Below, piece after piece: positions 45,776 to 56,889 of a stretch of DNA of 64,000 bases (position 1 is its first letter; each line of letters opens with the position of its first letter). The position numbers and the translations under genes were made by a program. The notes under the pieces are model-generated. The model was not told the origin of the DNA and did not search any database. It saw only the letters and a list, made by a program, of their open reading frames with translations. Source of the stretch: Epiperipatus broadwayi (lineage: Eukaryota > Onychophora > Udeonychophora > Euonychophora > Peripatidae); NCBI GenBank assembly GCA_028023455.1, contig JAQFVV010000017.1:2673001-2737000 (forward strand), written 5' to 3'.

Positions 45776-46565
45776 GTAATTATATAAAAGATTTGATCAC
45801 AGATTTTCAAGCACCCTTTAGCTTTTCCCTCTATGTTATATAAAATATACACATGACCATACATATGTGAAAAATGAATGACCTCAATTATTTTTAATGG
45901 TATGGATGATGGAAGAATTGGAGGATAAATTTCCTATTTTAATCTAATATGAGCACTGATATAAATGTATGTGTGGGAAATGATATCTGGACTCACTGAT
46001 AAATGCTTGGTCAGCACAAAATATAAGTATTGGAGTTCATTTATCTTTTTACATGTGTGTTGTCAGGTGTATCAGTTATATGAGATAGAGCAGATAGCTG
46101 AAGGAAGCTTGAACAACTGTGTTCAAATCCCTTGTATATCTAAAACTCCCAAGTATATACATGATAATGATATTCTGTCAAATATTACAGATTCACCTTG
46201 TATCCTGCCCTTTTTTTTCTGTGTATTTAAATGGATAAGGTTCTCTATATGAGGGGTCAGAATGACTTAAATTCAATAATGGCATCAACATGAAATTTGG
46301 TCATTCCATCATCCGATTTTCAATGGTATGGATGGTCGAAGAGTTGGACCTGGTTGAAGCCTTCCATTAAAGTTTGAGGATTTGTTATCTTAATGTAAAC
46401 CAAATACTGATCATATATGTGTGGGAGATCATGATCTGAAACAACTGTTGGCCCAGCACAAAATACATATATTGGAGATTTTCACTTGTGTGTGGTCATG
46501 GGTATCACTTGTATTAGATAAAACAGATAGATGAAGGGAACTTGAAAATCTGTGTTCAAATCCCT
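45776..46565 (+). repeat. Ribozyme-repeat family A, two tandem units
   Basis: After a short inverted piece (45782-45880) two plus units follow. Their ribozyme zones are 45982-46036 (CTGATAA, CACAAAA) and 46432-46479 (centre deleted, CACAAAA), with equivalent cleavage positions 46029 and 46471, 442 bp apart. Both have ATTGGAG after the site and a B-box-like TGTTCAAATCCC (46112 and 46552). Tandem head-to-tail order gives the unit length for family A. Confidence 0.75.
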
Positions 46566-46810
46566 CATATTATGAGACGTGAAGAGAGACTTTCAAGCTC
46601 CCTTCAGCTTTTTATTCTATCTTATACAACTAAAAATAAATGATCTCCAATATATATATATATATATTTCATGCTCAACCAGCACTCATTAGTTGGCCCA
46701 GATCATCATCAATATATATAATCAGTGCTCTGTTTATATTAAGATAGCAAATCCTCAAACTTTAATGAGAATGCTTCAATCTACTCCACCCTCCAACTCT
46801 TCATGAAAAA
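46566..46810 (-). repeat. Ribozyme-repeat family A unit, inverted to the tandem pair
   Basis: The ribozyme zone is 46642-46703. GAAA and stem II (GTGCTGGTTGAGCAT) are good, but the core reads CTAATGA and the stem III loop is expanded by TA repeats. Confidence 0.7.
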
Positions 46811-46819
46811 ATATGTTTC

Positions 46820-48045
46820 ATGTGATATGACCTGGATTCAAATCTAAAAACAAGATAAACATTTTTTTCAGATTTGAATCATGTTTAGATTTGGTTTTTC
46901 AATTGGACGTCTCATCATTAAGTGTACTTACCATTCAATGCTGGCTGTAAATTGGATATCTATCTATTTTTGCCTAGAAAATAAACCAAAAAATGATGCC
47001 ATTACAAACCTCTAGCATCTAGTAATCAGTGTGTGTAATGGTTTGGTTATTGATCTTCTAATTGGGTTTTCTGGAGAGATCTTTATTTTACTCTGCAGTG
47101 GGATATTTAAATTTTATCTATAACTGCTATTTATACCGTATAAGCGTATTTGTTCCTCTGTGAAATTTTATTTTGCTTTATATATAATCCTATGTTCAAA
47201 TAAAACCAGTGTTGAACACAACTGTTCATCTCAAAGTGGTAAAGTAGAGATATTTTTTCTCATTTTTTCTTAGTTAAAAATCAATCCAAGATCATTTTGT
47301 TTTTTGATCATCTAATTTATTTAGTGAACTAATAATTTGCCGCAACAACAATGACAATTAGAATTTTCAGTATTAATATATTTAAAAGTTTCCAAATCAA
47401 TGAAATCTAACTTGATTTGATTTAAATTGCGACTGCTTTATATGGTTTTTACTTTCTATGAATATTCTTAAGTCTTAAAATTGTATATGAGTTAGTTATT
47501 TATTTTTTTAATCACAGAAACTAAAATCATTTTTTAAAAAACGTACTTTTTTTTTTACTTCTTGATTTTATTATCTGAACTCAAAAAATAATACAACAGG
47601 AGTAACGGTTTTATTTGTTTAGTTATAGACCCCCCCCCCTTTTCTTTTACTTTTCCTAAAAAAAAAAAAGCGTATAGTTTTCACACCAACCGCACTTACA
47701 TTTAGCTATTTGCGCAAAACGAAAAAAAAAAGTTTCTTTCAATTTGATCAGATATGTATTAGAGACATATTTGCTAATAATATATATTTTCATTTTGTTT
47801 TCTTTGCCTTTTGCAAATGACCAAAACACTCAATCTTTCAAGACAAACAACTATTAAAATTAAGTTTAAGTTATCGGAGAATTTTTATTATTAAATGTGT
47901 GTGTATATATGTGTGTGCGTACGTGTTCTGATTATAAAACTTACTTTTTATTTATGTGTCTTTGAATTATTTAATGTTAGAAAGATTAAAAACATAACCA
48001 ATAAGCAGTTAACTAAAAAGTTCAAATACTGGTCCTTAAAGCCAA
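46820..48045. other. No recognised feature
   Basis: AT-rich sequence with a C run at 47630-47639 and a short TG/TA-rich patch near 47895. No supported gene. Confidence 0.4.
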
Positions 48046-48059
48046 AATACTACGATTTT

Positions 48060-48345
48060 CTTCTAAAACTAAATCTTGAAGCCTTTGCCACCCTTTATTT
48101 CTACAGATACAAAACGAATTGCACTAACATTGAAGACATATTGTCAGAGAGAATTAAAAACACAATCACATTTTTTATTCCTGTGCCCCATGTTTAAGAT
48201 TATCCGGTATGATATCCCCAAAATATCCAAAAATAAAGATTACAACATACATACACTTCTCAATACATTTAAAAAAGATATTTATGCACACTTTCGGGCC
48301 AGCACATTTATACTATTCTCATTATGGTGTACCAGATGGATATTT
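48060..48345 (+). pseudogene. Non-LTR retrotransposon C-terminal fragment
   Basis: The frame at 48076-48384 reads LPPFISTDTKR, TLKTYCQRELKTQSHFLFLC and PMFKIIRYDIPKIS. The pattern xETxxHFLxxCPxF followed by R is the C-terminal cysteine-histidine motif of several LINE clades (R1, I and Jockey type). The first cysteine pair is degraded. Upstream sequence has no reverse transcriptase motif, so this is a short relic. A second relic of the same kind is at 56.7-56.9 kb. Confidence 0.5.
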
Positions 48346-48439
48346 ATGTGTGGTTCAAATAAAAGGTACTCTAATACATTTTAGGAACAAAATGGATATT
48401 ACACGCATAAGGGATTAAACAATTTCACCAGCTAACATT

Positions 48440-49200
48440 TATTTGTATACATGGTCACTAATGTGTCTTTGCTCAAACTTATGACAGGACTTACTATTAT
48501 AAAATGATAACTAGATAATTAAAAGCGTAAAAGCCATTAATCCAATGCTGTACATAGAAGGATATAAATCCTATGCAGCAGCCAGAAAATGTTAAGCTTC
48601 TTTCAAGATTGTATTTTTTTTTGTTACACATAGATTTGTAATTTTCCTCATCTCTAGTATAGGTTAAAGATGCAGAGTGTAAAATGTAAACCACATATCT
48701 TCCTTTGTTTAAAACCTCATAGTCTTTTTTTACTCTATCCTATGTATGTGGTAACTAAATACTGTTTTGAAAACTTATAGTTCAAATAAAGTCTTTGAAA
48801 CTAAACGATAACAGCAAATGATGAGCAATACAGTAGAACAAAAAATCTATAAAAAATATCGACTTCAGCTTAATTTGATTTTTTTATATAAAAATAAATA
48901 CAATAACCAAATGGCTTGTTGCTAAGGAGGTTATGCGATATCCACGTTACAAAAATGACAAATTTGAGTTTTGATAATGGACTTTGATGTGTAGAGTTGA
49001 GAATAAAAGAATCCCTAGACTCGTGACTCAATCTTTGATTTTTAGTGTGAGAATATCTTAGGATCTTCGGAGGGACAAACCATCGATTATTTATTTATAA
49101 TAAAAAAATCTTGCAGAGAATTGATAAAAATAATAAAAGAAATTATATACTGTATAAAGTTATCCAAAGAAAAAAAATTTAAGATATAAAATATGGGCAA
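48440..49200. other. No recognised feature
   Basis: AT-rich sequence without a supported gene or repeat. Confidence 0.4.
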
Positions 49201-49212
49201 AACGTTTTTCTC

Positions 49213-49301
49213 ATGTGTCATAGCATTAGTCGGGAAGCAAACCCGCTAACCCGGGACAACTGCTTGCAAAGCAGCCATCGCTGACCTCTCAACCACCAAT
49301 G
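49213..49301 (-). repeat. tRNA-derived SINE head, copy 3
   Basis: On the minus strand a clear anticodon arm is seen: CTGC, loop TTTGCAA, GCAG, anticodon TGC. It is preceded by GGTTGAGAGGTCAGCG (A-box-like) and followed by GCGGGTTTGCTTCCCG (T arm). The acceptor stem is not paired and there is an extended variable region. This copy shows best that the SINE head descends from a tRNA, probably alanine-type. Confidence 0.65.
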
Positions 49302-49509
49302 ATGAACTATTAATATGTCCTTCTTAGCCAATCAGTTATTTATGCTTGGTTTAAACAATCTTTAAAAAGTCCATTACAGAGCGAAGCCCTCTCGAAGAGT
49401 CTGACAAAAAAAGACATTATTGAAGCATGATAGCTTTCCAGTTGGTAGAATGTGAAATGTTTTTGAATCTTAAAAACTGTTACTAATTTACTGACTAATA
49501 TTAAAGAAA

Positions 49510-49850
49510 AGCGATTTGAACTCAGACTTTCAAACTTCCTTCAGCTATCCACTCCATTTGCATACTGATAACATGACCACACACATATGGAAAAAATAAA
49601 TGATCTTCAGTATGCATATTTCATGCAGAACCACCCCTTATCACTTGGTACAGATCATTATCTTTATATACATATATAAACCGAGTTCAGTTTATATTAA
49701 AACAGCAAATCTTCAAATTTTAATGGACTGAATTTAATCTTCTCTACCTTCTGATTTTTCAGCCAGCCATATCATTGAAAGCCTGATGATGGAATACTCA
49801 AATCCTTGTTAATGCCAATATTGTAGTATTGTTAGATTACAGATTCAGCT
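49510..49850 (-). repeat. Ribozyme-repeat family A, minus unit of an inverted pair
   Basis: GCGATTTGAACTCAGACTTTC leads into a degraded ribozyme zone (49602-49655, GTGATAA) and CTGATGATGGAATACTC. It ends at ATGCCAATATTG, where the plus unit begins. Confidence 0.7.
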
Positions 49851-50250
49851 TAGATTCTGTTCATTCCTCTGTGTAGGTCATATATATGAAAGGTCAGAGT
49901 GGCTTAAGGTCAAATGGGTATGACAACAATATTGCATCAACAAGGGTTTGAGCATTCCATTATCAGATTTTCAATGATATGGCTGGCTGGAGAGTTGGAG
50001 GATGGAGATAGCTGAAGTTGGCCCATTAAATTTTGAAGATTTACTGTCTTAATATAAACTGAGCATTGGTTATATATGTGTGTGGGTTATGATGATCTGG
50101 ACTAACTGATGAGTGCTGTTTCAGCATGGAATACATATTGGAGATCATTTACCTTTTTCAGATGTGTGTGATCATGTGTATCAGTTATATAAGATGGAAA
50201 TGATAGCTAAAAGAAGCTTGGAAAGTTTGAGTTCAAATCCCCCTTCATTA
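49851..50250 (+). repeat. Ribozyme-repeat family A, plus unit of an inverted pair
   Basis: The unit is nearly complete, from GATTACAGATTCAGCTTAGA to TTGAGTTCAAATCCCCC (50228). Its ribozyme zone (50094-50147) keeps CTGATGA (50106-50112), a perfect TGCTG/CAGCA stem II and the bulged stem I, but GAAA has become GGAA. One substitution from a full core. Confidence 0.75.
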
Positions 50251-50259
50251 AATCTTAAA

Positions 50260-51265
50260 GTTTGATATTTATAATGTACTAGTATTGATTTATGACTAAT
50301 ATTAAAGGGTTAGCAAAATTGGATATGGGCTAATGACCTCTAAGCTCAACTGAACAAAAAAATAGGATTCAAATCTAGATCATGGAAATAGTAATAGCAC
50401 ACTACCATCACACAATGAAGCTGATACAATTATATATATATGTACATGTGAGAATGCTTGATCCCTATAGTGTAAATTTTAATTAAACTAGTATAATGTT
50501 TGATTCCCTCTTGAATAACTTTTAGTTACACTGGTTGACTTGATCCCTCTAGTGTAATAATAATCATCAATTTTATATAAGTTAATGAAGAAAACAAGGT
50601 TTATTAAAAATATTTTACTATGTTTTTCACCATGATTTTTGGGGAAAGGAGTCCACATTTAAATTATAAAGATTAATAAAATGTGTAATATTGGTTACAT
50701 TCTCTGGGCTGAATAACAAATGACATAAATATATTATAACACTAAACATAGCAATAACAAAAAAAATAAATGAACATTTTCTCCCATTAGATTTTATCCT
50801 ATTAGTTCCAAGTTTGTTTCATCCTTATGAGTAAAAAATGATAATAGAGTGCAATTGGCAGTTACAATTACACAAAGCATCTTTTATTAAAAAAAGTTTG
50901 CTGAAAACAGAAATTAAAAGATAATATCACAGAGTAATGCAAAGCATGTTCTATATATGGATATATTTGTGGTTCATAAATTGTCTTGGGCAATCACAAC
51001 AATCTTTCTTAAAACTTTTTTTTATCTGTCTATTATTTGTTCTCTCCTTATGGTTAGTATGATCATACTCATCTGCAAATGGTTACAGCGACTGATGAAG
51101 ATTATGATACTAATGAGAATTTGTTTACAATGTATTTTATAATTATCTATTGTTTTATGAAATAATTTTTTGTTTAATCAGAATTTTACTGTAATTTTTG
51201 CATTATTACAATCAATTTTTTGGTACTTTTTAATTAACACAGCATCAATATAAAAAGTAAAATTT
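50260..51265. other. No recognised feature
   Basis: AT-rich sequence; no supported gene or repeat. Confidence 0.4.
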
Positions 51266-51268
51266 CAA

Positions 51269-52140
51269 ATATCATCATTATCATTGTCAACCATTATCAA
51301 TCCACTGCAGAGTGAAGGTCTCCAAATTCAATCCATCTTTTTTGGTCTTTAGCCTCTCTTCTCCATATCATGCCTGCACACTCCCTTATTTCATCCATCC
51401 ATCTTACAGGTGGTCTCTTCCTAGGTTTTTACTATATCTTGGAATCCAATTTAAGATTTCAACTATCCATCTATTACCATCTCTTCTAAAAATATGTCCA
51501 GCCCAACACCACTTCAGTCTCCTAATTCTTTCAATGATGCTAGTAACACCTGCTTGTTCTCTTGCCCATGTATTTTATTTTTGATCTCTTCTTGTTACTC
51601 CTAACATGCATCTCTCCATACTTCTTTGAGTTGTCAAGTCTTTGTATCGCACTTCTGTTAAGTGTCCAAGTCTCAGATTCATAAGTAAGAATGGATAAAG
51701 CATATTTAGAAAAATCATTTGTCAAATACATAGCCATATTCTTTTCAATATTAAATTATTTCTACCAGAAAGACCCTAGCCAAGTTTAATTTTATGATTA
51801 ATTTCATTCATTATGTTTCAATCTGTAGTAATAATCTGATCCAAGATATTTGTAGTTGTTAACTTTTTCTAACTCATCATTATCAATCTTTATTTTTATT
51901 TTTTGAGAAAATCCGTTAAACATTAATCTTTTTAACATTACCTATAGTCCTACTTTCTTCCTTTCTTCTGATAACTCTTTCAATATTTCCTGAAGCTCTG
52001 AACCATTGTTTGCAAAAACAACTCCATCATCTGCAAAATCTAAATGAATTAAATAATCTTCATTAACTTTTATTTCTTTAACTTCCCATTTTTAAACACA
52101 AAATACTTCTTGTAACATCAACTTTTTTAAGGTATATATA
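51269..52140 (-). pseudogene. RTE-like LINE reverse transcriptase C-terminal half (decayed)
   Basis: Minus-strand translation reads HLDFADDGVVFANNGSELQ near 52050-51995 (the catalytic FADD box), then NNYKYLGSDYYY, YESETWTLNRSAIQRL (about 51680-51635), MERCMLGVTRRDQ and finally KRPPVRWMDEIRECAGM near 51400. This is the standard RTE order after motif C, ending in GRPPxRWxDDI. The element ends at a TGATAATGATGAT tail (51270). Stops and shifts are present. It is 5'-truncated before the FADD box. Confidence 0.8.
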
Positions 52141-52149
52141 AATTGAACT

Positions 52150-52560
52150 GCACACTTTTTTTACTGTTAAAAAAATGTTTTGTGATTAACTGAATAACAT
52201 AAAACAAAATAGATAGATAGCAAGAAATCTGCTTAAGTGAGTTGTTTTGATAAAAGAGACAAAAAAGAATTAGGTGTGTAATTTAAATTACACTTTCAGC
52301 TAAAAAAATATTGTTACTAAGACCAAAATCTTATATTTAATTATTTATTAACTGCTTGTACAAGTTTTTCTCAAGAGTTTTTTAATTGATGTAATGCTAA
52401 AAGTGTAAGATTAAAAGTTTAGCTAGTCAATCTTTAACATGACTAATAAAATTTATCATTTTCTCTAATAAATGAAAACGACTTTCAACTATCAAAATAT
52501 GAACATTCAAACAAAAAAAATAATCATTTTATTTTTGATTATTTAAAAAATAAAAGCAGA
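52150..52560. other. No recognised feature
   Basis: AT-rich sequence upstream of the LINE fragment on its strand. No repeat partner seen. Confidence 0.35.
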
Positions 52561-52566
52561 CAATCC

Positions 52567-52620
<54 letters not shown>

Positions 52621-52641
52621 GACAACAACAACAACAACAAC

Positions 52642-52680
<39 letters not shown>

Positions 52681-52794
52681 TTACTATTATTAATTTTTTC
52701 TTGTTTGGAGTTATATTAATTTTGTATTTATCCCCCCCCCCCCCCCCCCCCCCCCCGGGGGGGCCCGCGATATATTATTATAATAAATAAATAA

Positions 52795-52845
<51 letters not shown>

Positions 52846-52850
52846 TTGTT
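52567..52850. repeat. (AAT)n / (ATT)n arrays flanking a poly-C/poly-G block
   Basis: An AAT array (52567-52680, with an internal AAC patch) faces an ATT array (52794-52845), so the two are inverted. Between them is a run of about 27 C, then 7 G, then CCCGCG (52732-52769), unlike anything else in this AT-rich window. The arrays are ordinary microsatellites; the C/G block is suspicious as assembly or sequencing error. Confidence 0.85.
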
Positions 52851-52859
52851 TTGTTTATA

Positions 52860-54505
52860 CAAAAATTATCATTGCTTTTGAACTTAATTGGATTTTTTCT
52901 TAAATTAAAAAAATCAAAAAATTTAATTATATTTCACTGTGATTAATTGAAAAAACATTTTAAAAAATTGTAATTAATTTAGATAATATTATTATAAAAA
53001 TTTAATGTAGCTCCATTCATGCATGTTTCCATCCATTTATTTTATTAAAGGGATTTTATCCAAGAATCTTTACATGCTTTTTTCCCTTAATCCTCCTGTA
53101 CTTTGACAGTTTTTTTGTTCTCACTTGCTATAAGCTTTCAATTTTTATTTTAACATTAAACCATTATTATATATCAGAATATAATAAATTTCATCTCATT
53201 TGATAGATATTTTTATTTAAAAATTAAATAAACTCTAAAAAAATCATGTAGAACTTTGGGAATTATTTTAAAAATTAAATTTTAATCAAAACAAAACACT
53301 TTCATTATTATCAGATTCAATTTGAAAAATGTATAAACTCTTTTTTTCATGTTTGTTTACAAAATTTTAATGAATATGTATTAATATCTAATAAATCATT
53401 CAGTTTATGCTTTAAAAATTTTAATTTTTTTAAATTTTTACGATATTGCTATATTTTCTATCAGTCTGTCTCAGTTATAACATTTTCACAGATCATATTT
53501 ATTAACACCATAAGATCCATAGCAATGTTTAGTCAAAAAATATAATTTTTTATATTTAAAAGTGGAGCACTTCTGTAAAAAATAAATATGTAATAATATA
53601 TGTTCTTGATTGCTAATAATTATCATTCAATGCAAAAATAATGATAAACTTTCCAAAAATCTAGTTTTTAGGTATCAACGTAATATTGCAAAGTTATTAC
53701 AAAGTTTGAGACCACCAAGAATACAATGACATGCATTAATTATTGTGAAACTTACCATACAAGGAATTCTCTACTTTTTTGATTATCCTGACATCTTCAG
53801 AATTTTTTTGAAATTAAAATGTTAGGGGAAAAAATATGTGAATTTTAAAGTTTGAAAAAAAAAAACTTAACAAAATTTCTTAATAGAGAGCTAAAGATGC
53901 AAATTGAGTTTCTTGACTTCTAGACTAATAAAACATCAGTCCTATAATTTAATGGTTAAAGTATCCAAAACAATTTTATTTAATGTATGTATACAGTTTT
54001 TATAATAGTTTGGCTAATTCAAAACATCAAGAAAGATGCTAAAAATTGTTTTTTTCACTATTGCTAATTGAATTTATTTTTATGCTTACTTAGAGAATCG
54101 AACATCTGGTTCTATTTTTAAATGCTCCCTATGACCGTTTTTTCACTTTAAAATATATTATATAATTTTTAAGCCTGAGGTAAAAAAAACTTTTTTTAAA
54201 TATTTTCTGTTAATTATGCTTGGCCTTTTTTTTGTTAAAAAAATTATATATAAAAAAACAATGTATAAAATATAAAACTATATACATAAATATATATTTA
54301 TATACATGAAAGAAAATTATTTCTATGAAATATAATTTTGATAATGAGCAATAATATTTATAATTGCTTTAGATAGCATTTAACTAGTCTAATTCTTGTA
54401 GATCAAACATTGAACATACAAACATATAAACATTGAACATAATTCTTGTAGATCAAAAGTTTTTTAATATAGTTCAAAATAAATACCTTTCATTTTTCAA
54501 GACTT

Positions 54506-54540
<35 letters not shown>

Positions 54541-54765
54541 AATTAGTTTTCTAATAATTTTCTCAATAATATTTTTTTCTTGAATAATAGTGAAGCTTCA
54601 TGTTGTGATTTAGAATCAGAATCATTTTCAATCTCACTTTATAATAATTATTACAATTTACTATAGTTCCTATAAAGTTTTTTAAATTGGATATGTTCTT
54701 GAATTAGTATGAATGTATTGCAGTCATTAGGTGAGAATTTTACTTTTTATCCTACATTTGGATAG
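52860..54765. other. AT-rich stretch, no recognised feature
   Basis: No supported coding region or repeat. A TA run is present at 54506-54536. Confidence 0.45.
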
Positions 54766-54771
54766 ATTTAA

Positions 54772-54955
54772 CCATATGATACTAAATTGTCCATTCACTT
54801 TACTACTGTTACACAATGCTTTATTTACCCCCCTTTTTTATAGTTCTGAAGATTGCTGGGCAATTGAAACTGTAAACTGTAAAAAGGGTTGGTAAATAAA
54901 GCATTGTGTAACAGCAATAAAGTGAATTGACTATTTAGTATTATATGGTATACAT
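54772..54955. repeat. Fold-back repeat, internally deleted relative of the 38.1 kb copy
   Basis: ATGATACTAAATTGTCCATT and the complement AATTGACTATTTAGTATTATAT form the arms, with AATGCTTTATTTACC and GGTAAATAAAGCATT inside. Only one CTGAAGA...CAATTGAAACTG motif remains at the centre. Confidence 0.75.
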
Positions 54956-55529
54956 TTGGCAATGCAATAAGAAAGAGTACTTTTTGGATAAATTTGTGAG
55001 ACATAGAATCTGCCTATTTGCACTTGTTAAGAAATTAGGGAAAACTAATTTCTTCTATTCTTCCATGTAGATATTAGACTACTATTACATTCACTTTTTA
55101 CATTTATCATTTAGAAAGGCATTCAAAAACTGATGCAGTTTTTGGAAACACAAAAATAGATCTTATTCTTTCTCATGAAACTTTTTAAGTTCAAAATTTT
55201 CAGTTGGCTCATTTTATACTTTTTAATTGTGTACTCTTTGTTTCTAGATCTTTCTAAGAATTTTATTTTCTCTTATATAACATCGTATTTTATCTGATTA
55301 ATCTAATTGAACTCCATAAATATAAATAAGCATAGAAAACTTTTTTATATAATTAATATTTCAAATTATTAACTTAACAATTCTATTATTAAGCAAAAAT
55401 TTTATACAAATTTTAAAAAAAAAAGATTTACAATTTAACTATATATTTTAAAATATATCATAAGAAACAAATGAAATGTAGAAATTACAAAAGATACATT
55501 TTATAAAACTATTAATATCATCTATGTTC

Positions 55530-55885
55530 TTTATTACTTTCTACAAGTTTTTTAATCCATTATTGACTGTTTTGATTGTTCCAACAATCTTCTTCAGAAC
55601 TATAACAAACACAATACAAATACATGAATACAAATATACATAAACATATAATTTTACATTATATATATATATATATAATGTAAAATTATATGTTTATGCA
55701 TATTTGTATTTTACTATAGTTAAAATGTAAAATTATATGTTCATGTATATTTGTTTTCATGTGTTTGTATGGTGTTTTTTATAGTTCTGAAAAAGATTTC
55801 TGGGATAATCAAAACTGTTAATAGTGGTTTGTAAAAAGCATTGTAAAAAGTAATAAATAATATAGATGATATTAATATTATATGT
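55530..55885. repeat. Fold-back repeat related to the 38.1 kb copy
   Basis: GACTGTTTTGATTGTTCCAA with CAATCTTCTTCAGAACTATA at the left is answered by TAGTTCTGAAAAAGATTTC and ATCAAAACTGTTAATAGTGG at the right. The centre is a nested AT palindrome (ATGTAAAATTATATGTTTA series). No coding content. Confidence 0.65.
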
Positions 55886-56129
55886 ATTTGACAATGCAAT
55901 AAGAAAGATAAAGTTATAATACATAGCAAAGGCACATAAATGCAAAAAAGAGGGAGAGAAAAAGAACTACCTTTTTTTAATGGGATAGGAAGAGAAATGA
56001 GGCTCCATGCAATATCAGCAAAGCATTCTGACTCTGTTTGTAATTTTTGAAATTTTATTATAAAAAAATCATTGCGATTTCTTGTTGTATTTTTATATTG
56101 GACTATTTCCATCATCTAATATGAGTATT

Positions 56130-56262
56130 AAATATCTTTAGAAAAATTTAACTTTATTTAAATATTCCAAATGCATTCAACTGTTAGTAATATCACCTCA
56201 AACAACTTTTTGAGAGGTATTATTCTCCCCTCTTCTTCAGGTGTTGCTGGCCTGATCAGTGA
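56130..56262 (-). repeat. Terminal segment with CTGAAGAAG motif, probably PLE or SINE tail
   Basis: In minus sense CACCTGAAGAAGAGGGGA, a loop, ACCTCTC and AAAAAGTTG (ancestrally perhaps GAAACG) lead to AGTTGAATGCATTTGGAA and TTTAAATAAAGTTAAA. The last part recurs at 42.59 and 43.48 kb. It directly follows a tRNA-like head and a PLE tail on the same strand. Confidence 0.5.
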
Positions 56263-56264
56263 CA

Positions 56265-56351
56265 GTACTAGCACGGGATTCGAATCTGGACCTGTAGATT
56301 ATTGAATATTGAATTTTAAGGTAGTGCTCTAACCAACTGAGCCATCCTGCC
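56265..56351 (-). repeat. tRNA-like head (different SINE type)
   Basis: GGCAGGATGGCTCAGTTGG followed by TTAGAGC is a near-perfect A box, and GATTCGAATCCCG is a good B box. Between them an enlarged anticodon region (CTACCTTAAAATTCAA and more) prevents a cloverleaf, and the acceptor ends do not pair. It is therefore a tRNA-derived pol III promoter module, not a tRNA gene, and distinct from the SINE at 0.2, 23.9 and 49.2 kb. Confidence 0.7.
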
Positions 56352-56382
56352 AACGGCAACAGTCAGTAAAAATTTCATATAC

Positions 56383-56694
56383 TTATCTATGAGGTTCCTC
56401 CTGATTTCTCCATTTTTTTCTAAAAGCAATGTTGATTAGTGGTATCCATACATTATGTATAGTCACACTAGGTTGGCTTTTGGGATTTCTTGCCATTGTC
56501 ATGTGAGCAGCTTCTTTAAATTTTCTTCTTTGTGCCTTTTCTTCTCTATGCAATATTTTCGTATTTTCCCAATTGAACATATGTTCATTGGTATATACAT
56601 AGTCTGCTTTAAGGCAAAAATAATATCTTAGAAATGAAAGGGTGAACATAAGAAAAGTAGTAACTCTAATTGAAGGGGGAAAGTTCCATTTCAT
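56383..56694 (-). pseudogene. Penelope/GIY-YIG-type C-terminal tail, open over 103 codons
   Basis: The open frame contains HMFNWENTKILHREEKAQRR, then KFKEAAHM and later IHNVWIPLI. The pattern HxFxWExxKILxRExxxxxRKxxEAxxI...WxPLI is the usual end of PLE proteins after the GIY-YIG core. The nuclease core itself is not found upstream. The frame is unusually intact for this window but short, and upstream sequence switches to another LINE relic. Confidence 0.6.
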
Positions 56695-56699
56695 ACTAT

Positions 56700-56880
56700 C
56701 AGTAAGAATAGTAATATAAAAAGTATGTGATTTGACTCAATTATATTTTTATAGGTAAAATGAGCAGGATATTGGAGCAGAAAATGACGAATTGTTTCTT
56801 CAGCTTATGACAAAGACAACAAACAGAATCAATGTTAGCACACTATTTTTATGATAAATAATGATTAGTGTTAAGCTTCT
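56700..56880 (-). pseudogene. Non-LTR retrotransposon C-terminal fragment
   Basis: The minus strand reads NIDSVCCLCHK and, after one frameshift, EETIRHFLLQYPAHFTYKNI. The CxxC...ETxxHFLxxxPxF pattern matches the LINE C-terminal motif also seen at 48.1-48.3 kb. Confidence 0.5.
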
Positions 56881-56889
56881 GGTTTTTAT

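Noticed and set aside
45965-46252. 95-codon frame as a gene
   Set aside because: It lies wholly within a family A unit and spans its ribozyme and B-box-like segments.
49213-49301. Functional tRNA gene
   Set aside because: The anticodon arm and T arm are present, but the acceptor stem does not pair and the variable region is too long. Interpreted as a SINE head.
55741-56115. 124-codon minus-strand frame as a membrane protein gene
   Set aside because: The hydrophobic composition follows from T-rich DNA, it overlaps a fold-back repeat at its end, and no family pattern is seen.
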